Assembly: GCA_003550325.1 (NCBI GenBank)
Contig: QKWP01000101.1
Coordinates: 33,685 to 97,684, forward strand
Direction of reading: 5' to 3'
Origin: Gigaspora rosea
Lineage: Eukaryota > Glomeromycota > Glomeromycetes > Diversisporales > Gigasporaceae
DNA: 64,000 nucleotides
Positions 33,478-44,090 of this stretch are shown here, piece by piece. Both the position numbers and the translations under genes were made by a program. Numbering within the stretch: position 1 is the stretch's first letter; each line of letters begins with the position of its first letter. The notes under the pieces are model-generated. The model did no database searches. It was not told the DNA's origin and worked only from the letters and a program-made list of their open reading frames with translations.

Positions 33478-35485
33478 ATGGAAAAAGACGACGAACTACC
33501 TGCTAATTTGATAGACCCCTATGATGTTTTATTTTTTTCCTGAACACAAGTTTCTTTAACAGATGAAGTGTTTGAAGACAGTGATGATGATAACAGTACT
33601 AAGATTGCAAAATTAGCTAATGAAATAGATACGATTAACCTGAATAGTGAAGAGATTGAGTTTAATACTGCAAAATCATTACAAGTAAATGAAGAAAAAA
33701 ATAGAGGAAGAGGGAGAGAAAGAGGGCGTAGAAGCAAAAAAGGAGGAAATAATATGGCTTTAGAAAAAAAAGCTCAAATATCCGCTCAATTACCTGTACC
33801 TCCTAATTTTAATTATCTAAAACATAATATACTGTTTCATCAAGGTTTTATTAGATTGCCACCCGAGTTTCTGGATAATAATATTTCCTCATATGGATTA
33901 ATTAGATTATTTTTTCCCCAATCTATTCTTACTACAATTTTAACAAATACCAATGAATACGCACAGTCAAAAAATGTTGGTATTGTTGGACGTTGTTGGT
34001 CTCTGTTAACATTAGATGAATTAAAAATTTGGCTAGGTATCATTATATATATGGGCGTAATTAAGTTACCAAGAGTAACAGATTATTGGTCAGTTGATTT
34101 TAAGTATCCTAAACATAATATTACTCAAATGATATTAATAATTCGTTTTCAACAAATTAAGCGTTACTTACATGTTTCAAGTATTAGTCCTGAAAAGCTT
34201 TATTGGTTTGATAAAATTGAGCTGCTTTCATTACATATTCAAAAAATTAGCAAACAAATTTATGTAAGTTGCAATCGACGAAATGATGATACGGTTTTCA
34301 GGACGTAGTAAACATATGTTTAGAATGAAAAACAAACCTATTTCTGAAGGATATAAAGTTATTTCCTTGTGTGAAAAGGGTTACACATATGCATTTACAT
34401 ATGAATCCCATATTGAAACAAACAAAGAAGTTCCAAACATTTCCAGTCTTAATAAAACTGGATTTCTTGTATCGTATCTTGTTACTCAATTATCTAATAG
34501 TCGTACATATAATATATATATGGACAACTATTTTGCAAGTATACCCTTTTTAATTATTTGCGAATAAAAGGATATGGTGCTTGTGGTATGTGCGAACCAA
34601 CTCTGCACAATTTCCTAAGGAATTAAAAATTGAAAAATCAATTCGGTTAAATTGGGATATTTTATTTGGTGTAGTTGTCAACAATGTTTTGGTAATTTTT
34701 TGGATGGACAACGGACCTGTTCATATGCTTTCAACTATTCATAGTATCAAAGTCAATGAGTAGAAAGTGTTAAGTTTACATTGACATCCACGAGAAACAA
34801 GCTCAAATGCGAGTAATGTGCGAAAAGTTTTTGGTAATAAAGTCCGCAAAGAAATTTTAATTCCAAAAGCCATTAATGATTATAATCATTTTATAAATGC
34901 CATAGATATTGCTAACCAATTTTACTCATATTATAACTGTCAACTTACTGCTTTACGTACTTGGATGCCTCTACTATTTTGGTTAATTGACATGGCTATT
35001 GTAAACTCATATATTGTTTATCAAAAAAATGGAAATTATTATTTGGTTTTTTTTTTACAAGCCTTGATATTTTCTATCAACTATTATGATATATATTTAT
35101 ACTAATTAAATCTTATTTTAACAGGTAGAACTCTTGCACATCAGGAATTTAGATTGCAACTAGCATGGGATTTTATTAATGACGCATTAAGTACTAAACG
35201 ACCAACTGCTAATAAACAACACGTAACTGAAAATTGGGCTCCTATAGTAAGCAAAAATTTTAAACTTCCAACCATTCGCCTTTCTGGTTCAAATCATTAT
35301 CAGAATGGAGAAATGACCGTGCAGCCTGTGTATGGTATCAGTGGGAAGCTAAAAATAGTAACCGAAAATAAATGAGAAAAATCTACCACAAAGTAATATT
35401 TGGTGTAAAAAATGTAATGTTGCTCTTTGCTGCAACAATTCTCGGTCATGTTTTGAAGAATATCATATATACGATGAAAAATAAA
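33478..35485 (+). pseudogene. piggyBac-like (PGBD) transposase, degenerate
   Basis: The ATG at 33478 opens MEKDDELPANLIDPYD; a TGA at 33541 then breaks the frame, which continues to 34308. It has the acidic N-terminus, a basic RGRERGRRSKKGG stretch and the DDE_Tnp_1_7 core start (ELKIWLGIIIYMGVIKLP). Around 34275 the frame shifts. The first catalytic Asp is in IDEMMIRFSGRSKH in another frame, followed by KNKPISEGYKVISLCEKG. The second is in YMDNYFAS. After two further shifts come VVVNNVLVIFWMDNGPVHML, KVFGNKVRKEILIPKAINDY and AIDIANQFYSYYN, which holds the third Asp. An intron before 35125 leads to LAHQEFRLQLAWDFINDALS and, in yet another frame, the cysteine-rich tail CKKCNVALCC ... C. Intact versions cut and paste at TTAA sites. 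This one cannot be made. Confidence 0.9.
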
Positions 35486-35972
35486 AAATAAATATATATT
35501 TTTAACATATTTTTTTTACAAATTATTACAAATTATTAGGAGTACATACCTTGCATTAAATATTATTATCTTGTATCTCGCATATATTTGTAATACACAT
35601 TTTGTGAATATATTTAGTTATAAATACTGAATTTTAGATATAAATATAATGTTAAGAGTTCTAATTCCAATTATATTTAACTAATTAAGGCCAATTATGA
35701 TTCGAAAATAAAATTTTAAAAATTTTATTTAAAATTTTAATATTTTAAAAAAAATAATTATAATTTTTAAAATCACTAAAACTGCATAGTTAATCTTATT
35801 TAAATTATTGGATAAAATGTTCTTCGGGTTTAAATTAAGTTAGGATTTAATTTTATAATAATATTTAACTTTTTTTTTTCTAAAAATTATTTAAATTATT
35901 AATATATTGTTAATTACGATTTATACATTTTAATACTGAATATTTAAACATTCTTAATTTAGTCTTAAATTC

Positions 35973-36205
35973 TTTTTTTTAAATAATTTTAAAATTACCA
36001 TATTTAATAAACCTTAAAATACAAATTTAGTAATAACATTAGGGAGCGTATATAATAAAAAATTTTAAAAATTAAAAAAATGTATTTANTTTTTTTTAAA
36101 TAATTTTAAAATTACCATATTTAATAAACCTTAAAATACAAATTTAGTAATAACATTAGGGAGCGTATATAAAAAAAAATTTAAAAAATTAAAAAAATGT
36201 ATTTA
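35973..36205 (+). repeat. 117-bp tandem duplication with an ambiguous base at the join
   Basis: The segment 35973-36088 recurs at 36090-36205 with almost no differences. The single n of the window, at 36089, lies exactly between the copies. This suggests an assembly join rather than a real duplication. Confidence 0.85.
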
Positions 36206-37646
36206 TTTAACTATTTTATATACAAATTAATAAATTTTAGACGCACAAAAATTATTTTAAATATAAATAAATTTTTATAATTTATAGCTTTAAAAAGGAA
36301 ATATAATCGATAAGTATATATTTTAATAAAAATTTGAATTAATTTATTATAAAAAAAAATTTAAGATAATATTTTATAACTTTTTGCAGGCAAATTTGCC
36401 TGTGCTTATCTAATAGACGAAGAGATAACAGTTTGAAGATGAATCTGCTCAGACCAATCAGCTACAAGAGAAATGGCGTGTCCTTTTTTGATGTATTGTC
36501 ACATAGATAGAACTTTCACAATTACATTTATTGCTTTAATATATTCTTCCATCGAATGAAGACCATTTTCTTGCAAATCAACAAGAATGACATCTTTTAA
36601 CAATGAATATGTCATTTTTTCTTTAATCGAATATCATAACTATGTACTGTTAATTCATCCAATCTTGTATTGCCACTAACTGTGCAAAATCCCCAATGAT
36701 AATTGTGTGAAAGACCGTAAAACATCATAAACTTATCTTCTATATTCGTTTTGATTAATTCAGTATCTATTAACACAGGATTGTGCAAATTTCTTTTCAG
36801 AATTGCAGGTTGATTGGTAATCAGATTGATAAGAATTGTTGCCAAGTGTGTATTGGTAGATGTTGTCATAGTGTTCAGCATATGTTCCATATAAATACTG
36901 TGATAATCGTCAATATTCAGCACCATTGCCTTATCAGCATGTTTGGAAAGTTCACTGTTGACATTTTCTTCATATTTTTCAGAGACAGTATTTTTAGTTT
37001 GAATAATCATACAAGATATAATTGTAATACCTAAATCCGCAAGAGTGTCTATAGAAATATTGAAAGCACCAGTTGAATCCAAATATATTGCTATATCCCT
37101 TTTAAAATCATTAACAAACTTGTTCCGAATTCCACATAAAAAATAACAGAAAAATAATAGTTGTTTTTTTTTACTTTTACTAGTGTATCCTTATTTTTTG
37201 TTGCCAGGTTAGATGAAAAATATAATTCATCAAAAAAACTTTTTAACCTGGCATCCTTTATTCCATAACTGCTCAGAATTCTTCATATGTATATATAATT
37301 GGTTCTTTTCTATTTTCACGAATATATAAAATATTCATCATCAACTTTACCACCTTTGAAAAAGACAAAGAGTTAGCATTTTCAGTTTCGTTAGCATAAC
37401 AGTTACAGATCTTTCTATATAGTTAACATTCATTCCAGTCTCACCAGTTTTGGGTTGTTCTATACTAGTTTGAACATTTTGAAATCTAGCTAAACCTTGC
37501 ATGATTCCATTATAACAATTTAAGCAGATTGTGTCACCTATATTAATATAATTGGGCAGAGCATTGTTAGCTTGTGCTTTTGAAATAACATGTTGAGTTA
37601 CAGTTTTCCAGTTGGTCGATTTTTTTCGCATATAGTAGTCACACAC

Positions 37647-38089
37647 GGGCCCGTAATTCTACTATTAAATAGCATTTTTGTCTTCTAAGCAAAGTATGCC
37701 AGGAATAAGATGATTTAAAGATTATTTTGTAAGGTTAATATTGGTGTTCGTTTGAAGCTAAAGATGATTTTTATGGAGAATTTCGTTAGTGAAATATTAC
37801 AATTCTAAAAAAGTACTTTAAAATGTATAAATAAGTTACCCGGGTAACTGATTTGCATCGACCAATCAGACGAATGTCCTCCTATGATATGTAAACAAAT
37901 TATGAATTTGTATAACCGACCAATCAATTTATTGCACATGATTTATGTGATGTTTGTTGTGATTATCGTCTGCCTACAAATTACTAAATAAGGAGAGAAA
38001 CTGACCAATCAAAATCTTTAATTTTTTATCAAATTACTGTATTGTCACATGGAGATTTACTTGCGTCAAATCCGCCCATATGAGCTGTT
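37647..38089. other. Gene-free stretch
   Basis: Short CCAATCA and GACCAATCAAAA motifs recur near 37860, 37918 and 38008, typical of element debris in this window. No coding frame is supported. Confidence 0.35.
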
Positions 38090-38102
38090 AAACAACTCTC
38101 TT

Positions 38103-38220
38103 ACCGTATGGTTGCGAAATAACGCGCAGGAGCGTTATTTCGAATTTCGGCCTAAATTAAGCTTAATTCAGGCCAAAATTCTAAATAACCCTCCTGCGCG
38201 TTATTTCGCGACTATACTGT
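38103..38220. mobile_element. MITE F, copy 1, 118-bp hairpin with 13-bp flanking repeat
   Basis: The two halves (CGAAATAACGCGCAGGAGCG and its counterpart) fold back around TTAAGCTTAA. The identical 13-mer AAACAACTCTCTT lies at 38090-38102 and 38221-38233. A related copy is at 55937-56044. Confidence 0.88.
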
Positions 38221-38352
38221 AAACAACTCTCTTAAAATCGTGAAATGTGAATTTGCCAAATTTGCTTCTGTTGTTTGATTACCTAGTACTTACAAACTGT
38301 TTTGAGCTAAAAAAAGTCAATCGCATGTTTCACGAATTTGAAAGCGTTTTGT

Positions 38353-38448
38353 ATAATAAGTGCAAGAAGAAGAACAAGTACAATTGTTCCACAATAGATT
38401 ATAATAAGTGCAAGAAGAAGAACAAGTACAATTGTTCCACAATAGATA
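38353..38448 (+). repeat. Exact 48-bp tandem duplication
   Basis: A 48-bp unit containing AAGTGCAAGAAGAAGAACAA is present twice without differences. It lies in an 84-codon open frame without an ATG that I do not consider a gene. Confidence 0.85.
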
Positions 38449-38654
38449 AAAAGAAAAAAATGAGATCAATAAAAAATAGCGAATATATTAGCAAATATTA
38501 AGAAAATTACATATATGATTGATTTCTAGTTTTTTCCATTTTTCATAATTTTTGGTGGAATTTTTGCCGTCCAGATTATATTATAATCACTAGTTTTCTC
38601 AGCGATTCTTGATACAACTCGTGATCAAAATGTCAAGATGATGAGCAAGTTATG

Positions 38655-39305
38655 GACATCACAATTATCACAGCAGATCTGTTATAGTATGAATGAATTG
38701 TATAGTACGGAATACGGGTATTTTGCACCCATATATATTTATACAAATTATAGCAGATCAAAGATGAGCAGATCAGTCTTTTTAAAACCTGTACCATATT
38801 GATCAGCCATAATTCTACTAATATATATAACACCGGATCAGTCAGTTTGGTACAGATATAAAAATTCGGGTGTATTATACTGATCTGCTCACCTGTAATT
38901 TCCCATACTATACAATTCTGGTCATCCATACCATGCTGATCTGTTATAATCTCATCACAATTAACAATTGTTTAATCACGACAGTTATTGTGTGTCGATT
39001 TGTAAAAAATTTTTTACGGTAAATCATGAATCAACCAAATATTGAGAGGTTACAGAAGATCAGCATGGAATGAATAGAATGCGGGCATTTTACACCAGGC
39101 TGATTTTTAAAACCTGTACTATACTATATAATCAGCTGTAATTCTAATATATATAACACCGGATCAATATGGTACAGATTTTAAAAATTCGGGGTGTACT
39201 ATACTGATATGCTCACCCATACCATATTGATTTAGTATTGATTTGTGAAAATACTAATCGATACCATACCGGTACCATTATACAATTATGATCATCCGTA
39301 CAGAA
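38655..39305. repeat. Two copies of an inverted-repeat element G
   Basis: 38655-38955 and about 39058-39305 share AATATATATAACACCGGATC, AAAACCTGTACxATA and AATTCGGGTGTA-type segments in the same order. The first has recognisable inverted ends (CAGATCTGTTATA ... TATAACAGATCAGC inverted) around ATTGTATAGTA. No coding content. Confidence 0.65.
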
Positions 39306-39309
39306 TTTT

Positions 39310-39935
39310 TTTTTTTTACCGTAGATCACCAGTTTTGTAACAAAAGTTTACAGTAAATTGTGATAAAACCACAACTGTTAATTCCAATACGAGCTAACTC
39401 AAAACATACTGCATAATTTTGATACACTATTAAAATCAAATCTATATGTGGTATCCGGATAGCGTTTATCCGAATAATTATCGAATTCCGGGTGACACCC
39501 ACCCGGGTCAAATCACTAGCTTTTGATACACAAAAATTAATTATATTCGCATATCTCACTGCATTTGTCTGACACGTTTCTTGTTAACGCGTTATGAAAA
39601 TTTTACAAAAAGGGGTGATTATATGTCAATCATCAGGATTTTGACTAACATTGAATGAATTATACATAAATAGAAATGAAAGATATCTATATTAAAGAGA
39701 TCTATTTACAAACTAATCGGGAAATTGAATCATCTAATGTCAAATTTCGAATTGTGGCAGTATATACTAATTATTGCAAATTCTCATATGCTTATAATAC
39801 AAAAAAAATTGAAAAAAAGTAATGTAATTCGTTCTTTACATCAAAAAATATTACAATTTATTCCATAAAAGAGATAAATATGAACTACTATTCATAAAAA
39901 TTATTTTCTAATTAATTTATTATGAATTGATCTAC
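39310..39935. other. Gene-free stretch before block 1
   Basis: AT-rich. A short CCGGGTGACACCCACCCGGG palindrome-like motif lies near 39488, related to the ACCCGGGT motifs at 61 and 62 kb. No gene is supported. Confidence 0.4.
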
Positions 39936-40223
39936 ATAGCCAACTAAACCAGCACTATCTCATGATACTATGCAATTAATGTGATGAGATTTTATTATAA
40001 AACATTAAGCGCTGATTATTGGAAAATTTCTTAAAGGAAAAATTAATATCACCGAGATACGTCATCTCATACGACTTGCACGAAACCGCAGGAAATAAAA
40101 TCGTCATATCGCATGAAGCATAATACTTGTGAATTACCCAACAATAGTTTTACGTATATAAATGAACTTTATTAGTTATGTAATTCTTCTATTGGTATTT
40201 TCTTTGTTTTTCAATTTTGACAT

Positions 40224-40345
40224 ACAAAAGGACATTCACAAAAGAACATTTTATTTCGGTAAAAAGGACGTTCAATTCGTACAAAAGCATGTTCAATTTC
40301 TTACCAAAAGGTATTCAATTTGTTCAAATGATATTTAACTGAATG
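40224..40345 (+). promoter_or_regulatory. Iterated GGACGTTCAATTT motifs upstream of peptide gene 1
   Basis: About six ~22-bp units of the type AAAAGGACGTTCAATTTGTA follow each other. They are kept in all three blocks (also about 44929-45025 and 58240-58360). A binding-site cluster is possible; no factor is known. Confidence 0.4.
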
Positions 40346-40559
40346 GTGTTAAAAGGGATAATTCTATAAAAAATTTTCTTCAAATTTTATTTTTTTTTTG
40401 ATTATCATTACATTTTGAAACACATAAAAGAGATTTTCAGTCTATTCTTGACTGTTTTGTAAAAATCGGACTCAGAATATTTTTCACCGTGTCATTGTTT
40501 CACATTTTTATATATTTATAGATATAAATGATCTATATTGTATATAATACTAAATGATT

Positions 40560-40980
40560 ATGGTACGATTTTCAAAAGCCATTTTTCCAAAAGAACATAA
40601 TATCGACCGGGATTATAGCTAATACAGTTAACACATCGATATGATGTTTTTCAGAAAAATGACTTTCAGGGACCTAAATTACAATGATTTAAAACTTGTA
40701 AATCAAGATATGTACACGTAAGGTTATTCTTAATAAAATTATTAACATAAAAATAAAAAAATTCGATCAACTCAGATTGACTTTACAGCAAATCATTAGT
40801 TCGGTTTGATTGGTAAGTTGACATTAGATTAACATTATGATTTGGCACGGTTATGGTACGATTTTCCGAAAGCCACCTTCTCAAAAGAAGTCATTATTGT
40901 TAATGCTGGCTAACTTTGTCGATATAATGTCTTTCAGGAAAATTGCTCTTGGGAACTTGAGTTACATTGCTTTTATATAA
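40560..40980 (+). promoter_or_regulatory. Duplicated upstream module and TATA box, peptide gene 1
   Basis: A module TATGGTACGATTTTC ... TCGATATGATGTCTTTCAGG ... GTTACATTGCTTTT occurs twice, beginning at about 40559 and 40852. The second copy runs into TTTTATATAAAA at about 40971, a good TATA box roughly 100 bp before the ATG. The same arrangement is present at 45255-45652 and 58575-58985. Confidence 0.55.
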
Positions 40981-41071
40981 AACCGCACCTTTTTTACGAC
41001 GAAATGTTCAAATAATTCAAATCATAATTCACCAGATATTAAAAGATTTTTTCTCATCAAAAATATTCAAA

Positions 41072-41251
41072 ATGAAAATATCATTCGACATTTTTCTTAT
41101 CGTTATTATCTGTATCCTGACCTTAAAACCCTCAACGGCCAATGGTTACGTTGTAAGAAGTTGCTACGAACATTGTCCGGAACATCCGGAACGTTCGTAT
41201 AACTTAGAACACTCAGGCAGTTCATGCTGTGGTGTTGGTCATAAAATTTGA
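41072..41251 (+). CDS. Small secreted cysteine-containing peptide, copy 1 (59 aa)
   Basis: The product has an N-terminal Lys, a hydrophobic core (FLIVIICILTL) and a probable cleavage site after STA at residue 23, so it should be secreted. The mature ~36 residues contain Cys31, Cys35 and a Cys52-Cys53 pair, then G-V-G-H-K near the end. Compared with copies 2 and 3 it has about nine extra residues between the first and second cysteine pairs. The ATG is chosen because the three copies align from it and because it starts a proper signal sequence. The frame is open farther upstream but without ATG, and the TATA box lies in that part. No intron. I know no family with this pattern. A role as symbiotic effector, pheromone-like or antimicrobial peptide is possible. 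Confidence 0.8.
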   Translation: MKISFDIFLIVIICILTLKPSTANGYVVRSCYEHCPEHPERSYNLEHSGSSCCGVGHKI

Positions 41252-42040
41252 ACGTTGATAGAATTCAAACTTAAAAAATAGAGTTTTCGTTCCTGGCGAA
41301 TTCAAGACTCTATAATGAATTTAGCATCCATATCCATGCCATAATTTCCTTTTGCTATTTATCACATCATCCTAGAAAACTATACTATATTATTTATTAT
41401 ATACAGTTTTAATTCAGTAATTGCAAATTTTATTCAATTTAACTGAACGAATATTAAATTGCAATGAAGAAAGGTTTATTATAGTTTATATCATTGTATT
41501 ATACTATTTTTAATTGCTGCATTTGAATTTCACTAGTATCTATTTTCGATTATTATAAGAAATTATCGACTTTTTTTTATCTTAAATTTTAAAGTTAAAT
41601 TAGACTTCAGGTTTAGGATTAATATTAAAATTAAAGCTAGATTTTGTTTTTCTACTACTAAATACTTGGGCATTAAATAATAAAACTGTTTTTGAGAACT
41701 AGCATACTTGGTGTATTTCACTCTGGTGACATTAAAATTGTCTTTTAATTATTTTATTATCTTATATAAGAAAATTTTATCAAATATATCAAATAAATTA
41801 TTTTGAGTTGTTAATTTCCATAAAATTATACGCTTTAATAAAAATTGATTCATTACTAATCAATGATGCCTGATGAAACTGACGAAATACGTCGAAATGG
41901 GTGGTTTAGTCAAATTTCGTCAGTTTTGACATTGCAAACATCGTTTCATCAGGCATCAATATAAGTAAAATGAGAATGCCTGAAGATTTCTATTCAAGAA
42001 AGGTTCTGACTGTTACTCGTGTAACGTATTTTAATACTGT

Positions 42041-43284
42041 CAGATCGAGATGTCACGCAAGTGAATAAATTTTTTACTATGAAATTTGAGTGATCGACGC
42101 TCATATGAAATTATCAATTTTCATAGTAAATTGCAACGGTAGGCCATTTTTAATCATCACTTTCAGGGGTTTCATAAAAGAAACAGCGTTCATGTTTAAA
42201 GTAAGAAAAAATAATAAACTTGGAAAGAATCATGTCTTCGAAAATGCCCTTTTGTTTCATAACCTGTAGTATTGAGAGTCAAGAGCGTATAACTAATTTC
42301 CTACTACAATGCCAGTAAAATTTCTGCAATAAGATTAATACAATCATGTTAACTTGCAAGACCGTTAACGTTGATTTCTCTAAGACTTGGAACAGAAGGA
42401 AGGAAGAATGCCGTGTTAACTTCTTGGCTCTTGAAATAATAAACTTGGATCAGAAAGAAGAAGAACGCCACTTGACTTCTGGATCTTGGAAAGAAAACGT
42501 TAGCCAGTGCATTTTGTAAGAACTTCACTGGTTTTAGTTAAATTCTTAGCATACTTCTAGTGTTTAAATTTAAACGGAGTTAACCATAACAGTTTATTCT
42601 ACATCAATTTTACAGGAACCCAAAATCTGAAGTAGATAGTAGTACCTTATAGCAACTGGATGAGCTATACTTTAGTTTAAAGTAGCAATAACTATAAATA
42701 TTAGCACATTTACAAAAATGTATTTCTATTATAATAAAGTTGACATGATTGCCAAAAAAATAATATTAATAAAGTATCCTAAATTTTTATTTTTTTATTT
42801 TTATATTGCTTTAGAAATCAATATCAATAAATTTGGTGTGTACTACTTGGTAAGTATTGATATTGATATGTGCAAAGATCCAAATATTTATCAGAGTTAT
42901 ACATATTCGAGCCATTAGCAGAAATTCTGCAATTTGATTTAATAAAAGAATTTTAGTCAATAAAATTATTTAATTTTCAAAATTTGATCTCTGTTAGATA
43001 TTTTCAAATACAATTTTTATTAGTATTGTTTGGTGTTCTATGTACAATATATAAATAGTTCAGCGTTATAAAGATCTGATTATTAAATTTTTTTTCTAGT
43101 TTGCTTTTGTTGATATGTCTCTAATTATTTCTATTTATATATGCGTTGATTTATTCTTATTAGCTTTGTTTTTACTTTTAAACTGCCTTATGAAAAATTT
43201 ATTATCATATCTGTACTATCTTGAAAAGCTGTATTGCATACTCAGATCTATTTGCATATAAATTAGTACGATTGAATGAAAACT
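42041..43284. other. Gene-free stretch between blocks 1 and 2
   Basis: AT-rich. Near 42388-42480 two related ~75-bp segments follow each other (CTTGGAACAGAAGGAAGGAA and CTTGGATCAGAAAGAAGAAG, each followed by CTTCTGG/CTTCTTGG), suggesting an old tandem duplication. No coding frame convinces. Confidence 0.35.
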
Positions 43285-43545
43285 TAATATTAAATATAAG
43301 GTTGGCATTACATACATTAATAATAGTTCTAGTTAAGTCAAGTATATTTAAATTACTATTTGTTAGACATAAATATTATTGGTTGGTTGCTTTAGATTTG
43401 TGAAAAATACTATTTAATATTAAATATAAGGTTAGCATTACATACATTTAATAATAGTTCTAGTTAAGTCAAGTGTATTTAAATTACAATTTGTTAGACA
43501 TAAATATTATTAGGTTGGTTGCTTTAAATTTGTGAAAAACACTAT
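43285..43545 (+). repeat. 130-bp tandem duplication
   Basis: The unit starting TAATATTAAATATAAGGTT is repeated once with a few changes (43285-43414 and 43415-43545). No reading frame is conserved across the copies. Confidence 0.85.
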
Positions 43546-43902
43546 TTATTGCAAAATATAAGTTATATTTAGAATAAAATATTATTAAATTTAAATTAGC
43601 TACTCAAGGAAATAAAATGATATCGATCATCTGCTTGTAATTGGAATTGAATAATGTTGCTTGTAGTATTCCCGGTTTTACAATGTTCAAATAATTGGCT
43701 CTTATAATTTGCAAGATAGGCAGGAAAAGAACGAACAATTTTACGTTGCACCTGATCTTGTGACTTTATTGGTTACATTACATGCAGATCACGTGATAAT
43801 ATTTTTTTCTGCCACGACTACTGGACTAGTCTGTGTTTGAATTGTTGCTTTTCGTTACTTACTGAATGTAAAATTTGTAGCTATTTAAGCCACATCAATT
43901 TA

Positions 43903-44090
43903 TTCTTTGTTTAACATAACCTCCCCTCTAATTTTTAAAAGTTTATTAAAAAAAAACAAACAAATTGCATCATTAGCTTTTAAATTTTTTAAATTTTTTA
44001 CAGCCAATAGAATTGCAGTTTTTTTTTGTTGTTTTGTTGGTTTTTTTTTTATCCACGCGTAAAATGTTTTATGTTATGTTAAACAAAGAA
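43903..44090. mobile_element. 188-bp MITE with 19-bp ends
   Basis: TTCTTTGTTTAACATAAC and its inverse bound the element. The flanks TCAATTTA and TCAAATTA are an 8-bp duplication with one mismatch, as in hAT elements. The interior is poly-A/T rich. Confidence 0.75.

Larger units (their letters stand above)
32826..36405 (+). mobile_element. piggyBac-type element, about 3.6 kb
   Basis: The two ends share the palindromic motif CAGGCAAATTTGCCTG (left copy has T for the fifth-last base). TTAT lies directly outside both, at 32822-32825 and 36406-36409. This would be a variant of the usual TTAA duplication. The element carries a piggyBac transposase relic and long AT-rich non-coding flanks. It interrupts the RING-containing gene on the opposite strand. 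Confidence 0.7.
31712..37646 (-). pseudogene. Large unknown gene with C-terminal RING finger, split by piggyBac
   Basis: Minus-strand coding pieces lie on both sides of the piggyBac element. Upstream (37646-36420) they include ICLNCYNGIMQGLARFQ, NSLSFSKVVKLMMNILYIRE, STGAFNISIDTLADLGITII, MVLNIDDYHSIYMEHMLNT, the segment MMFYGLSHNYHWGF and, in shifted frames, KKGHAISLVADWSEQIHLQT. Downstream (32820-31712) come EISTNIKLKFGSICKDAEYL, LVLKDLLDNMISLVSDIYAL, a 32515 GT donor, and HISPWATYEYSVHDISILTK. A RING-like finger C-x2-C ... C-x-H-x2-H-x2-C ... C-x2-C closes it near 31745-31885. Several frameshifts and stops are present in addition to the insertion. The order matches a large lineage-specific family I associate with Rhizophagus, from memory. 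Its function is unknown; RING fingers often belong to ubiquitin ligases. Confidence 0.62.
39936..42040 (+). repeat. Peptide-gene block, copy 1
   Basis: This is the first of three long direct repeats (also 44414-46838 and 57739-59736). Homology runs through about 1.1 kb upstream of the peptide gene, the gene, and about 0.8 kb downstream. Landmarks in order are GAGATTTTATTATAAAACAT, a run of GGACGTTCAATTT motifs, two copies of a TATGGTACGATTTTC module, the TATA box, the gene, and a hairpin of GATGCCTGATGAAAC ... GTTTCATCAGGCATC (41868-41960). Copy 1 is more diverged than copies 2 and 3. Confidence 0.9.

Noticed and set aside
38247-38501. 84-codon frame with repeated NKCKKKNKYNCSTID
   Set aside because: It has no ATG. 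The repeat is an exact 48-bp DNA duplication and no relative was seen.
40967-41070. Longer form of peptide 1 starting about 35 codons upstream
   Set aside because: It has no ATG, covers the TATA box, and the three copies only align as protein from the ATG at 41072. Copy 3 has a similar in-frame extension, but it is in another frame relative to its gene.
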